Assembly: GCF_047495875.1 (NCBI RefSeq) | Contig: NC_092462.1 | Location: forward strand, 36,092,523 to 36,156,522 | Length of the DNA: 64,000 nt | Source: Pithys albifrons albifrons | Taxonomy: Eukaryota; Chordata; Aves; Passeriformes; Thamnophilidae | Reading direction: 5' to 3' | Shown here: positions 29,801-45,500 of the stretch, one piece after another | Layout of the letters: each line of letters begins with the position of its first letter | Numbering within the stretch: the first letter of the stretch is position 1 | Made by a program: the position numbers and the translations under genes | The notes under the pieces: model-generated | Database searches by the model: none | What the model was told of the DNA's origin: nothing | The model's input: the letters and a program-made list of their open reading frames with translations, nothing else

Positions 29801-32800
29801 GTGCAGCAGATAATGATAGAAAATAGAGTTAATCTTCTAAACTTAAATCCTTCTTAATAGATCTTTGCTTATTTTGTTCTTAAGAACTTCTATTCAGCTG
29901 ATTGTAATGCATAAGAAAGAGCTTTCTAAGAGTAAGAATGATTATGTCACAATCCCCTCCTTGCTGAATAAACCTTTCTTCTTGACACACCTGTAGCCAG
30001 AATTGCTAACAGCTTGAAGTTATGCCAAAAACAAAGGCAATGTTACTATTAGAAGACTTAATTTACCATCATCTTTTATTCTGTTGAAGGACAGAATAAA
30101 AGATGTCCCATATTTGTAGTGCTTTCTTACTGCAAAAATAGTATTTTTGAAGGCATGTTTTTTTAGAGGACGGGGGCAATGGCATAGTGGTATATTACAT
30201 AGCTTTTTTATCTCTCTTGCAGGAAGTAATTTGAGATTATGCAGTGGTTAAATATTTTTCACTCAAATGGCAATCTATATTGCTTGGTAGTTTTACAGTC
30301 TTGCCTTTTCATATTGCTTTTTTATTGAACATCATTTATTGGCATAAATAGCTCAATTTAAAAAAAATGTGTGATGCTCTTTAATTGATACTTCAACCTT
30401 AAGGTTGTTCAGATGCTGAAAACCTAATCTTTGGTAACATTACAAAAGCAATTTAAGTGTTCTAGGCATTTGAGGATCTGCAAATGCACTGATGATTGGA
30501 TAAAAAGGCTTTCATTCAATAATTTTACTTAATATATTTTTTCTTTCATAAAAAAATCACTTTGCTTTTTATTTCCCCTATAGAATACTGGAAGAATAGC
30601 ATCTAAATTGATCCTTTCTCTATACAAAACTTCTGCCACATACAATATAATTGATAATGCTTGTAAAACAAAAGTAAAACAGAAATTATAGCTCTTTATT
30701 ACTATATCTCAAGTCATATTTTATTCTTTACAACATAAGAATTAACCTGAATTTCCTAATACAATCAATTTCAGAAATTGTAAACATGCATTAAGTTTTT
30801 ATTTCGTACCTGTCTGTGACAGTGGAAGTTTGTATTCTTTTTCCATATCAGCCAATTTGGCAGTTGTCAGAAGAAAATGAGCAAAATTTTCCTGCACTTT
30901 AGTGTTGTATTCATTTACAGCATCTTCAAATTCTTCTGGCAGATCCTCTAGGAAGACCTTAAATAACATGCAGTTTATTGCTTCATATACATAATTAGAC
31001 CAAAAGTGTCAGTTCTACACTGGTCCCTACATAAAGTATCAGCACACACATAGCATATTGGTAGAAAGAAGGAAACAGTACAGTTTCAGTCTTTAGTCAG
31101 CTTGTCAGAGTGCCTGAACATTTAGAATTAACAGATCTTAAAGATGAACATGAATTTCAAGCAGAAAAGTCATCAAAAATAAACAGTAAGTATAAAATTC
31201 TTTACAGAGTACTTGATACACAGCTTTAGTGAGGATGTTCCTATCTAGCTGTAAGTGGACTTTTGAAGGAGTGCCTTTTCCAGATCTTGTTTTGCCTGTC
31301 TCGGTGTTCAACAGGTTTCCCTGCCAACATGACAGATTGATGGCTGCCATGGCCCACAACAGTCCTGTAATTCTTCCTACATGACTAACCACTTTTCAGA
31401 AATAAATAACAGTTTTTCTCCCATAATGCTTGCTGGAAACTGGCCACATAAACAGTTTAATATGGAAGAAGTTCCCTTTGCTGTTCCAGCCATAGCTGTG
31501 TCCTCCAACATTTGCATAGAAGAGCCAACAGGAGCACATTGCAAATATTTCATTTTTCTGCCTGCACCCATGGTGAGTTAACTTTTTGCAGAACTAATGG
31601 TAATGCTCATCCTACTCATACTGTCCCATTCTTTGAAAAAGCACTAATTCATGTACCACAGAGCATACTGGTGTGCTTCTTGTTTATTAGTAGGTGTCAC
31701 AAAAAGCTTCATCTCCCTAGATGGAGACAAAATTCTAGCAGAATGAGAAGGTAGAAGAGGTACTCCAGGTGATGAAGCAGGGATTCCCTTGCAGCCTGTA
31801 GAGAGCACAGTGGACGAGAGATTCCCCTGCAGCCATCTCTGGGGAGAGGACCATGCCAGAGCACATGCCCACACTGCAGCTGGTGAAGAACCTCACATCA
31901 GACCTGCTGAATGTTTTCTGAAAGAACTAAAGCCCAGGGAGAGCCCACACTAGAGCAGGTTTATCCTGAAGGACTGCAGCCCACAGACAGGACTCACACT
32001 AAAGATGGTATGACATGGGATGAGGAAGGAGTGGCAGAGAAAGCTGCTAAGAATAGATCACAACTCATCTCTCATTTCCCATCAGCCATCACTGCTTGGG
32101 GTAAGAGAGAGATAAAGGAGTCGGTAATGAAGGAGTGAAGTTAAGCCTGGGGATGTCAGAGGCAGGGAAAGGTGGTACTGAATTTATTCTTTGTTTCTCA
32201 CTACCAAGATCCATTTTAGTTGGCAGCAACTTGATTTCATTTTCCATGAGTTAAGGCTGGTGTGCCCTTGAGCATAACTGGTAAGCAATCTCCCTGTTTC
32301 TTGTCTCAATCCACGAGCTCCTCCATACTATTTTCTCCCACAACCTGCTGAGATAGAGGAGTAAGGAAGCATCTGGGTGGGCAGCACCAGGTTCCTGTAC
32401 TTCCATAATGACACTAGCCTAACTGACAAAAGGAAACAAGTTCTTTGAAGTGGTACACAACACAAATTGCAGTAAAGACAAATGCTTTCTCTACCTTTGA
32501 CTGGGAAAATTTGAATTTGTATTTCATTGCACAGGCTGGAAGATACTTTCTCCCAAATAAGTTTGCTAGAATGAGAACTAGCTTTTCCAGGACATCTTCT
32601 GAAAAAACAGTTGAGCCTATGGCAAAACAGAAAGTACTTGCATTAAATATGAAAGTGTAAAAAAAAATATTGTTTTTGGTTTTGCTTACGATAAACAATG
32701 CCCATTTAGGAGTTTTTTCAACAGCTGCCACTGTCATGACAGAGGTTATGCAAAACTATATTGGATAAAGATCAATTCGTTAGATCTAAAACCGGTAGTA

Positions 32801-34784
32801 GTAGATCATGGTAGATAATTTAGCAACTAATACTATGTACAAATCATTACTGTATCCCGTATGTTCACATATTGTACCATATCTCAGTGCATAAAATGGA
32901 TTTAACTCAAATAATGAGACAGTAGTGGTACTTTATTTTGTTGATATTCAGAGTAGTCATCCATTTAATTTGCTATATAAAACTCAAATCTTACTCTGGA
33001 GTCAGAATTCTTGATTTTTCTATGTATGGCATTACTTTTTACCTCATAAGAATGTTTCACAAACAGCAAATATAAGTTCATGATATCAGCACTGTGGTAC
33101 CTTGGCCTTCTCAGGCAGAAATATAAGCATATGCAGTGTAGAGGCAAGAGGCCAAGGATCTGAAGAGGAAGGTGGGGCAAGCAAAAGGGGGCAGCAACAA
33201 GAAGGCACCAAGAATCACTGCAGTTATGGAGCCTGCCATAGATTGCAATTCCAATGCATGGAGTATTATTCACCTTTAATTGGCTTGCACAATTTGTGGA
33301 ATAAACCTTTCACAAGAAAGCTCACTAAAACAAAATTTGAAGGTTCATAATAGTGCAAGTGTGTCACAAGTCCAGCAAATCCTCTGGGGTTACATTCTTG
33401 ATCTAAGTAGCCCTGTTTAATTTGAAAGCAAAAAAATAGTTTAGTTGTAAAAGATGAAATTAGATATGACAAAAATATAAAATTGGAATATTCAGAAGAA
33501 CAGCCTTTTAACCTAATACAAAGGTACCTATTAAGACTATTGAATTTACAGTGAACAGCAAAAATTTCTCCAAGTATAGATTTTTACCTCAAAGATTTAG
33601 ATCATGTTGCAAATGAAATGGGCATACAGTCATCAAAGTAAGACTTGATGTAACTTGCGTTAAAGAAAAAAGTATTAACCTAAATGTTTGACAGGATTAA
33701 AGCACAGCAAGCTGTGACCTGTCAAATATTTTGCTGCAAGATGTTTGGATGCTAGAGGCTTATATAGTTTTAAAAAGCAACAGGACAAGCTCATGGAGTA
33801 AAACTCCTTTAAAGGCTCTAAATTCCAGGACAGCACTCCCATCAGAGATCACTCTGCAGTCCTTCCTGTAAGAAAGCATGGAGTATCCAGAGAATCATCG
33901 CTATACAGTTGTCTTCTTTTAAGACACTTATTATTGGAGACAGGATACTAGCTATATGAGACAGCTTTGTCCAGTTCTTATGCTAACAGTAACTTTATGG
34001 AACCATTGCTAATCTATCCTGCACAATGATCAGATTCTTCTCTTCAACAGAAGCATCAGGCTCCTGATGTTACACATAGCAGAAACCCAGAAGAGGAGAC
34101 AGAAATATTGGTTAGGACTCTTACTAAGAGCAGAACTGGGAAACCTAGGCACAGATGGTTTGTTAATGTAATCACATTACTGATGCCTCTTACTGCTGTA
34201 AGCCAAAATGGAGTCTTGCATAACAATTTTCCAAAATGGTATCCATCAAACTGAAACTATTACTACGGAGAGATGTACAACTAATTTTCAGTCTTATCTA
34301 AGGCCTACTTCCTAAATTTTTGTTAGAGATATAATTTCTCTCAGCTTTTTGGAAATCATGTCATCCTTAGTATATTTAAACCCCTATCACTTCACATGCG
34401 TGCATTTTCATATATAATATAAATGCACAGCTCTTAACTTTCCTAACACATTTGTAATTTGATAGACTGTGCTATTGAATTTATTCCGTAACATCAGTAG
34501 CTCAGAATTAACCTCAAACTGAAGGGATTCAAATTTTGTTTCCTTAAATTTTTAACAGAAAAAAAAAGTATATTGCTATGGAATAAAAAATATGTTGTTC
34601 TTTAAATGAAAGCATACTAACACAAACAAGAATCTGTAGATTTAAGAACTATTCTTCATGGGAAGAAGTCAAAACTTACCTCTTTGATAAGAAATTGCAA
34701 GGAAAACATAAAATAAATTTTTAACATTTCAGCATGTCTTTTTTTTCCGAATGACATCAATGAATGCTTCAACACTGACAAAGC
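26896..34784 (-). CDS. DDX60: DDX60 C-terminal exons
   Basis: Exons 34784-34680, 33412-33274, 32616-32495, 30957-30810, 29718-29576, 28630-28479, 27157-27095 and 26998-26896 (stop TGA 26898-26896). Landmarks are [43 protein letters not shown] and [20 protein letters not shown] near the end. This Ski2-like tail corresponds throughout to the human protein. Acceptor 29718 was chosen over 29704 because it alone keeps the frame. Confidence 0.95.
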
Positions 34785-36539
34785 CTGGTCAATAAAAAAG
34801 AAAAAGAAAGCAAAACGGAAATCAGAAATCCAACAGAATGTTGATATTGCAAAGGAAAAAAATGAATATCCAGCTTTTATGCTTTATTTCATCAATCGGT
34901 ATGAGGGTTATATAAAATGTATGTAAACTGAATGCCTAAGTTTTGGATATGCTTGGAAAAAGTCTATCCTCTGTCAAATGTGTGCTTATTTTCAAATTTA
35001 TGCCGAGGCTTGTAAAGTTAATTACATTAAATTCATATAGAGATCTAAAATACGAGGATTTAAATATCATTAAACTAAACCTATGAAGTTTTTAAATTGC
35101 ACCTTTCACTATAATGCCTTTTTAACATAATAAGGATTTAACACAGAAGTTTACCAATTTCCTTTGTTGACTTAAGACTTGGGTCTGAATTCATTTAGTG
35201 AGTTCTTGAAAATAACTTTCTATATGCCAAAGTGGATGTAAAAACCAGATCATCTGGAGGTAAAAGTTCCTTAAAACTTACAAGAGGAGATCTCTGGCCA
35301 ATTTGTAATTATCATGGGTTTACTTAAATTAGTGCATTAAATGGCAAGAATAAGAATTCTTTGATTACAGATACTTAGTATGTATATTTTAAAAAAGTGA
35401 GTAATATATAGAATTTCCTCATTTTTTTAACTGAGATAGCATTTCACAGCACCCATCTTGCCTATGGAAATATATGTTCACATCTTTTCTTCAAATACAG
35501 CTAAAATTTTAAATATTGGAAGACTTGCTGTTTCTCCAGTTTAATACAAATATTGCATTGAACAGCAGTCAATAAAACTACCTTCCTGCTAGTGGCATTC
35601 TTTCTGATGATAAAATTTATTGCAAAGAATAAATGCATGACAATGGACAGTAGAATACTGTGGAGAAGATGGCACAGGTACTAGAAGCAGTATAGCAAAG
35701 CGTACAATTTCATGTGGGGCAGGCTGTTTACTTCTGAAGTGCATAATTTTCTACTCATTTTAAGGAAACTATAATTTCATTATATTGAAGTTAAGAAAAA
35801 ATATTAAACCTTTGCTTTAGCATCTGCTCTGTCATCAGCCTTTGCAGCCAACAGCATGAGTCTCAATATTAAGGAAATAGTCAGAGGAAACTGGCCTTTC
35901 AGCTGAGGTATGTTGGATTTGATAAGTCTTTCAACTTTGGGCAATGGGATGTCATAGAAGAACACATTTCCAATAATATCTTGTCCCCGTCTTCCAGCAC
36001 GTCCTGACATCTAAAACCAAAATATTTATTAATTATATTATGAATACAATATTATTGTTAATTTTTAATAAAACATACCTAACTTGTATATACCATCTGT
36101 AAAGTCCTAATAAAGCACTTATGCAGAATTATTAAAATAATGTGTGCAAAATATGTTGTACCTCAAATCTAGATGGTTTACAAATACGGTGTGTTTCTTT
36201 ACTTTTTTCAGTATGAACATCCAAATTTGATAGAAGACTTAAACACTGGCCAGGATATTTACATTCTCTCAAATATCATTTTAACATTTATTTTTTTCCA
36301 AAGTAAGTTTTAACTTTATTTATATCTACACACCAACTTTGATTTCAAGTTACATTTAGTTCTGAATAATGTCTGAGTAGATTTGGAGCAGAGGAAGTCT
36401 CAGAATGAATAAAGAGCAGAGAATATAGAGTAGGGAGAACCTTTCTATGGATGTATACTCTTGCTTGGATCACCTCTTTGTCTGGTCCATTGTAGGGACT
36501 TGCACCTCATTCTGGATGATGTGACAAAGCTGGAGCCAC

Positions 36540-36592
<53 letters not shown>

Positions 36593-39500
36593 TGCAAGAG
36601 AAGAGAGATGCACACAGGACCAGGTATTGCACAGATCGAGAGCTACCTTCTAGGTTAGGCCATCTACAGTACAGGGCCTATATGGCCTCTTGATCATAAA
36701 GCAAACTGGCAGCAATTCATGAAAATACAGGTTTCAAAAGTAGCACAAGAGCAGGAAACAAGTTCTAATGAAGAGGTTAGAGTCTCTCAGCCCACCCAGT
36801 AAGTTGTGCCGTGAGAACAGACATTCTGCTTTATTGCATTTGCAACCTCATCTACACATTGCTGCGTCGGATTGTGTGGAGTGCCACTTCCAAAGATGGA
36901 AGGAACTCAAATGTCCCCATTAATCAAGTCAATAATCTTTCCTTTCATTGTTACATCCACACTGTATGTTCTTACAGCGTATTTTTCACATTCTGTAAAA
37001 CACTGACTAGAACAAAACAGCTTTTGTCTTTCCAACTAAAAGCCAAATATATGCCTTTACTTCACTTGGCGGTTGCAATGTTTTAATTGCTGAAATAGGT
37101 CATTTGATTACATACATTATTTGTGGGCTGGCAGTTCTGAAACATTACCAAATCACCTTAGCTAAACTATTATTATTACCAAAATGAACAGCTAAAACTC
37201 AGAACATATCTAGAAGTATATGCAAAAAAGATGGGTTTTTTTCTGAATTTGTGTATGATGAGAGGTACCTGTATACTGTTCCTGTGATAAAAAGTGGGTG
37301 TTCTATTTCCATACCTGTCTGTAATTTAAGGCATCTAAAAAGACAGAATCTTCAGCAAAGACAACAGATTTACATGGCATGTTGATTCCTAGAGCAAGGG
37401 ATGAAGTAGCTGTGACTACCTATAAAATATCAATCATATCTATTAGAAATGGCAATATCCAAGTTAAAAAAAAGTCCAACACTTGTAATATCCAACTTCA
37501 ATCAACAGGAATTTTACTGTAATTTCTCATATAATTTTCTGAATTTCCCAAAGCTATGAACATACAGGAATTTCGCTCTTTTGTGTAATTCATATTGTTA
37601 TTACGTTTGCATATTAAACTTCTGTATCCTGAAAGTATACCACATCTATTATGAAAATTGAAATAAATAATAAACTGAAATAATACTGAAATTGAACACA
37701 AATTGAAATATTTCATGAAAAGAGTACAATCTATAATAATCCTATAGAGATCATTTAACTAAAGCACACTTGGTTGGTGCTGCAGTAAAAGACCAAAACT
37801 GTTTCTATAAATACATTAGAAACAAAAGGAGGACTAACAAGGATCTCCATCTTTTACTGAATGGAAGGGAAACACGAAAGCAAAGAATGAGGAAAAGGCT
37901 GAGGCACTTAATGCTTCTTTGCTTCAGTCTTTAATAGTAAGACCATGTATAGAGAGGTGTCACCTGCTAAGAGAGATGACATCACCACTTAGAAGATGAG
38001 GGAAAGGTTGTAGAGCTTATCTACCTAGACTTTAGTAAAGCCTTTTACACTGTTTCCCGCAGCATTCTCCTGGATAAATTGACTTCTTATGGGTTGGATG
38101 AGTGCACTGTTTGCTGAGTGAAAAAACTGGCTGAGCTCAGAGAGTGGTGGTGAATAGAATTAAATCCAGTTGGTGTCTGGTTACTGTTGGTTGTTCCCCA
38201 GGGCTCAGTATTTGGGCCAGCCCAGTTTAATATCTTTAACAAGGGGCTTGAGTGCACCTTCAGTCAGATTGCAGAGGACATCATGTTGGGCAGGAATGCT
38301 GGAAGGTAGGTAGACTCTGCAGAGGGATCTGAATAGGCTGGATCAATGGGCCAAGGCCATTGTATAAGGTTCAACAAGGCAAAGTGCAGGGTCCTGCCCT
38401 AGGGTCACAACAACCCCATATAGTGCTACAGGCTGGAGGAATAGTGCCTGGAAAGCTGCCTGGTCAAAAAGGCCCTGTGGGTGCTGGTTGACTGCTGGCT
38501 GAACATGAGCCAGTGTGTGCCCAAGTGGCCAAGAAGGCCAATGGCACCCTGGATCAGAAATAGTGTGTCCAGAAGGACCAGAGAAGTGCTTGACCCTCTC
38601 TATTCAGCAATGGTGAGGCCATACCTCAAGTCCTATGTTCAGTTCCAGGCCCCTCACTTCAAGAAGGACCTTGAGGTGCTGGAGTGTGCTCAGAGAAGGG
38701 CAATGGAGAGCTGGTTAAGGGTCTGGAGAACAAGCCTGATAAAGAGTGGCTGAAGAAGCTGGGATTGTTCAGTCTGGAGAAAACAAGACTGACAGGAGAA
38801 GTTATTGGTGTCTACAGCTACCAGAAAGGAGGTTGAGGGCAAGGTGAAGGTTGGTTTCCTCTCTCAAGCGGCAAGAAATAGGACAAGAAGGAATGGCCTC
38901 AGGTTGCATCAGGGAAGGTTTAGACTGGGTATTAGAAAAAAATTCTTCACTGGAACATTTGTGAAGCATTGAGACAGGTTGTCCAAGAAAGTGGTTGTCA
39001 CTATTCCTGGAGGTATTTAAAACTTATGTAGATGTGGTGCTTAAGGACATGGTTTAGTGGTGGACTTGGAAATATTAGGATAACAGTTGGATTCAGTGAT
39101 CTTAAAGGTATTCTCCAAGTGAAATGATTCTATGATATTCTAATCTGAAGGACAGGAATTCTTAGTTAGACATAAAGTTCTACAGCTATCTATTCAATTA
39201 GTTTATTTCATTTGTTTGAAAACATTTATGTCAACGCAATATATTTTACCACTGGTGAAAGTTTCACTATATTTTTAAATTAAACATATAGAGAAACTAA
39301 GACACACACACACAAAAAAAATTGATATGAATTCACCAACCTTGATATATCCCAGCCTGAAAAGCATCTCCACTGTTTGTCTTTCTTTAGTAGTCATAGA
39401 TCCATGATGATAACCAATTCCCCTCCGTGCCATCATTTGCTGCAGATAACCTCTTCTCTCAAATCTAAGACGATGAAAAATCTTACTCAAAGTCTACAAA

Positions 39501-42500
39501 TAAAAAGAAATGTTAATTATTAACCACAACAAGTATGAAGCATAACCAGGTGTTTTTAATTAAAAAAAAAAAGAAAAACAAAAAGAAACAACAACAAAAA
39601 GAATCTTCTCTAATGTTCTAGCACTACAGGGAAATATAGCTGTTCATGATCTTCAGTGACCCTGAAGACCAAGGTCTTCATAAGTGGATGGATACCATCA
39701 GTAGCTTCATTATCGTGACAAATCCAAGCTCTTCAGTACACTTTTATATACTACTATAAACATATTGAAAAGCAAAGAAAATTTTGCTTTGTGAGGACCA
39801 GAACTTTAAGACTTAGTCTAAAAATAATTGTTATTTAGTATTTTACGATATGAAGGGCTCAAAAATATTTTGTTAAGTACAAAAACGTGCCATATACATT
39901 ATACTAATGACTCAGTCAGACAAATAGGAGTCAAATCACCAAGTAATAGAACTGCATTACTGGTAGTTCATGGAAATTAATTAACTGTATTATACATCCC
40001 AGGACTCCTATCACAAGAACAAGTCAACATCTTTTTATCTAGCAGAATGAAAGTTATCCATACATCTTAAAAATAAAGTTATCTAAGGTTGGAATCACAT
40101 TTAAATGGAAATATTCAGATATTTCTTGAAGTCAATGAATATTGTTGCATCATTATAAGCTTTTTACTCATTTATGCATGAATGCATGCATTTTAGACAT
40201 ACAAAAATAAAACCATGTTAGAATTACTACTTACATCTTCATCCACTGCTTTATAATCAGCATAAGTACACACAGAAGGGATAGTAGTTAGTTTTTTAAG
40301 TCTCATTTCTAACTGTTTCTTTTTAGTCATAAGAAGTTCCATGTTTTGCATTTTACCAGGGCTCAACTTTTTGGTATCCCTGTATATAATATACAATTAA
40401 AACCATTATTTTTTGTAATCAACATACATTTCTCAACTTCACAATATTTGGATACTGAAAGATGCAGGCTCATTCTCTTTTAAACTGTAGGCTCAAACTT
40501 GTAGGTAGATCTGTTAATGTAAATCCACTCATAATGCTAACAGCTTCATGTTGTGGCTCATATGAAAAACTACAAGTAACTTGGAGGGAAGTAGGGAGGA
40601 GGAGATATGGTGATATACTAAAATTAAGGAAGATAGAGACTACAATTAAATTAGTAAATTTGTAAGCTAGCAAAGGTTTCATAAAAGAATTAAAAGAGAA
40701 ATGTGATGAGTTTACTGCCAATAACGTAATGGACTGTAAGGATTTAGGTCAAGATTTGAGGATGAGAGGGGAGGGCAAACTATTTAAAGGCAGCTTTCCA
40801 AGGAACATCGATGTCTAAATATGTGTCTAAATATGTGTCTAAATTCCTACTGGATTTTCAAATTCTTACTTTCTAATATTAAAGTCAGCTAAGTTCATTT
40901 TTCCATGGTATTATGTCCAAAGAACGCGCCATAAATTGTCATCATTAAGAGGACAAAACTATGATGTTTTAGGTTCCTGACATTCCTGGTAACTATAGCC
41001 ATATTTCATTGCCAAGTCTCTTACAAAAATCTATACTCTATGATCATAAATCAATAAAATTAAAGGTTAAGGGGGAAAAAAATACAGTACAATCCAAGCA
41101 AAAGGCTGACAAATATTCAAATAGGATCTCACCAGTTAAGTGAACCTGTATTCCACAGATCCACGACCCTGGTGGAGCTGAACTATGAAAATATATTCCC
41201 ATAGCGGCTGACCCAGTATGAGAGTCAAATGCTACACTGTTTTTAAGAGTTGCATGACTAAAGTTACTGTTTGGAAAAAGAGCTGTTCTGATGTGGTTGG
41301 TATCTGAATAGTTAATTATTCCAAACTGACCAATCTCATATACTCAGGTCTCTCTCTTTGAGTCTTCTGTTGTAGCGCCAGAACCTCACCCAGTGTCAAG
41401 AGCACTGGAGTCTTGCTGCTGCCTGGCTCTGCAGCAGGTACTGCTGACTGATACCCACCTCTCAGCTGCTCCTACAGGGCGGGGCATTAGAGCACAAAGA
41501 ACAGGACTACTGTACTGCAAGCTGGAATAATATGCTGCTGAAAGGTGCAATCCCCAGAAACAAGTTATTACAAAATTATGCTCTGTCATAATACACAAGC
41601 TTTTTAATAACACATAATACTTACTCAGGGTATTTTTTTAGCATTTTGGTCACTTTTCTTAGTTCTTCCCTGAAATGTTCTTTTTCCCTTCCAGGATCTG
41701 GACTGTGTACAGTTTTTTGTTTTTTCAGCAAATTGAAGAATACAGTCAGAGCTGCATGTTCCACTGAATGGATGTTTAATCTTGAAGTAAACAATATATA
41801 ATATACATCAATTAGGTGAACTCTGTTAGGTTTTAATTTATATGTAATGCTATTACAATAGTGTTCAGTGAACTTATCATCTGATGATAATTAGAATCTG
41901 AACATTAGAAGCTTGTCCTTTTTCCATGTCCAACTCATAGTCCACATTCACTTTCAAATGGCTATTAGTACGAAACTGAGTGGTAAAACGGTTCTACCAT
42001 AGGAAGTGTTATCCATAGGAAGTGTGTTCAACTCTATGTTTCCCTGAGATAGACACTTGGACACACAGATAAAGTAAACTGTAGCTTTAATTCCTCTCAA
42101 CTACCCAACTGAGAATCAGTGCCTATCTTTCTTCATCTAGATGGCTGTTCTTCCTCATAGCTTTTTCAGTATTGGACTGTTTGGATTTTAACTGAGACAA
42201 AGACTTCTCCAGCTTCACTCTCAAAAATAATTTCTTTCATTCCTCTTGCAGCAAGCAGATGATGTTAACTAAAACCATACATGATGCTAGCGACGCATAT
42301 AATGAGGTTGCATCCAAACCCATTAAAATATTCACATTCAAATCTGTCAGACACCAAGATCGGGAGCAAAATTTTCACCTTCCCACACAGCATGTGAGAA
42401 CCGAAATAGCAGTGAACATGTTAATCTTTGTGTCTAATGCAAGGACAGGCAAGGCTTCAGACAGAGATAGCAAACTTTCCATATTCACTGTTGTTCTGAT

Positions 42501-45500
42501 GCATTATTACAGCAAGAATATGCACTAGACAGCTATTTACTGATAAGTAGCTTATTTTTATTAAGTTCAGCATTGAAGTACATGCCTAATGTACTAATAT
42601 TAGCAATATCACTGACAATAATGGTACTGTTGGTAGGATCTAAGTTGTGTGTGTTTGATATTAGGTAATTACATCTCATATGCAAACCAGGTTGACTGAT
42701 TCATTGTCACTGGATGTAAGATGAGATTTTTAGAGGCTATGCAGTGGAACCCTCATCATGTAGCAAATTAATACATTAACAGGACCACATTTCACCCTTT
42801 CCCCTGCCAAATCTGACCTTACACAAATAATTTCTACCTCTAAGCAGATCGCATACACTTTCCACAAATTTTACTGACTACACTGGAGCAAAGCAACTGA
42901 GAACCTGACTTTAATGTGATTAAATTACTTGTAATTTTTGCAGACATTGTGCATGGATTCTACTCTTTCCACACAGTCATTAAATGCTCACGGTTTTATT
43001 TCAGCTAAACCTTTAGTGCCATAAAGATACATGGGTTGTTACAGCTCGTAGACCTTCATTTTTAAAGCGAAGGTATTACACATCACGTAAATGGCATTTG
43101 CCAAGCCATATCAGTGCTTGTCTCCAGTTTTCTAAATATAGGCAACACATGTATAATACATGAAATGTATATACTTACATAAAAAATATGGCAGGCAACT
43201 TATCCATCTCATGTAATTTCTCAACAAAGTTTGCAAAATGCTTCCACTTGTCCTGTTCTGAGAATTCCACAGGCTTTGGTTTAAGGTGCTCCAGTACTTC
43301 GTTTACCTGATCAAAGTAGTATTTTGTGGAGGTTACTTCCAGCTGGAGGCTAACAAATATGAATACTCCATTTTCCTCTGTCAAATTCTATCACTTCAGA
43401 TTTTTTGAAATCATTCAGAACTGGAATAGTCACTTATAGTTTACAGACTAAAAGGTCTGAAAGTTATCAACTGACTTTGGCAAGAGCTCAAAATAGAATT
43501 CATTGCTACCGTCACTGTGCAAATAATAAAGTATCACTAACACTGATTATGAAATATATTTACATCTAAGTGTCATATTTTAAGAATTTTGTGGGTTTCT
43601 CAGATATTTTTTTTTTTCCTTGTCAATTAATCACAGTTTCAAATTCCTTTCTATGATATAGGAATAGGTGGTCTCCAAACAAGGAGTAGGTTTCCAGCTA
43701 ATTGCTTGAATTTCTGTCTTTTACATGGGAACATATATAATGTCTGTGGTTACACAGAAGGTTTCATACAAGCAACAAACAAGAGGTAGACTAAAAAAGC
43801 AGAACAAGGGTACCACATTCTCACCAATTTTAGGAGGTACCCTAAGGAATCATGAATTGATATCTCACAGCAGTATCAGAAGTCTGATTCTAAGAGATGC
43901 TTATGAAAATATCACCTTGAAAATGCTTACGGGAATGCTACAAATAATGCTTATCTTTCAAGTAAAGCAGCAAACTCCCATAATATATTGATATATTGAT
44001 ATAATTACTATTCCATTAAAACCATACACTGTCTTAAGAAGGTGCCCTCTATAAACTGTTACCTTCTGTCTTTGGCCAAGCGCAATCCATTTGCTCAGTT
44101 CTTTCTTCAGTTCCTGTTCATATTTCCTTGCATCTGTCTTTTTTATTACTACTTTATTCTTGAAAGAGAGAAACTCCTCAGGATCTAGCTCCTGGAACAA
44201 TATTAATATTTAAACTTATTATAAAGAGTTGTTAATCTCTTACTTTCTTACTCTAGTCCTTGGTCATCTATTTATTTTGATATATTTTGCCCACAGCTGT
44301 GTATACACACCTGTGCCCTTGGCCACTGTTGCCAGACTTTTGCCATTGTGTCATAAAGCTGGATGCTCTCTCGTGGAGATAGAGAAAGATCTGAAGGAAT
44401 ACCGTAGTTCTCCATCTGCAAGGAGTTTAAACAAAAGCAAATTACAGAAGTAATTTTGAGAGAATCTATGTTGCCTAAATGTAACAGTTGATAAACAATG
44501 CTGACACCAGGATTATGCTTACATGATTGACTGTTAATGCACCACATGGATGATAATGTTCAATTGTAAAATCACTGCCCTTTAGAGAACACACGTACTT
44601 TTCCAAATCATTGCATCTTTCTTCATACAAGACTGCAAAGAGACAAAAATGCTGTCATGTTGCACTTCGTTGTTTGAAAAAGCAAGTATTTAATCCTGTA
44701 AGATTTGTTCTTATTTAAAAGAAAAAAAAAACAACAAAACAAAACACAATACACTTACGTTTACATACCATGATTAAAGTTTTTACAGAACACACTAAAG
44801 TTTATTTCTTAGTCTCAGAATACTGCGATACACACCTAGTCTAACACGATACGATTTCTTTTGTTCTTGTACTTTAGATTTCGCTTTACATTTTTTTGTA
44901 AAGTTTTCAGAGTTTGTAGAGCTTCTTTCTATTTTATTCTCAGCAAGTTGCCAATACCTTTTCACAGATTGTAACCACCTACAGTGCAAACATAAAACAA
45001 AAAAAGTAAAAATATTTTAAGAAAATCAGTACAGCTATAATAGATGGATTACTACAATCTGCTTAATTTCTCCTTTAGAATTTCCAGTCCCTTCTCACCA
45101 ACTTCAGTGCAATTTTCTCCAGCTTATCCCAGGGTGCAAAAAAAAAAGTGAAATGGCACCCTTATTATATAGTACAGGTGTTTTCCCTGAATGATGATGG
45201 ATAAGTGTGCTTTGGCAATTCAAATAGATGTAAAAGCCTGCTGAATTCCTCTGCACAGCTTAGTTCCGGGGTCTGAAGGAATAAGAAGTGTGTGTTCTCA
45301 TTACAAAGGCAAGAATTATGGTATTGTTTTGTGTCAGTTAGGGAGTGAGGGTAGCAAAATATGTGTAACACTGTAACTCCAAATCAGTTGTCTTTCCAAT
45401 ACTAACTGATCTGTCTATCTAAAACAGCTCATATCTAATTTAAATATGCTCCCATGGGCCATAAAATTCCACACGCACTCAGTTAGGTGTTCTGGGTCAC

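Noticed and set aside
45165..45262. An open frame reading [20 protein letters not shown] considered as a DDX60 exon
   Set aside because: Its phases do not fit; exon 45594-45479 joins exon 44978-44836 directly in frame as [12 protein letters not shown], matching the known protein.
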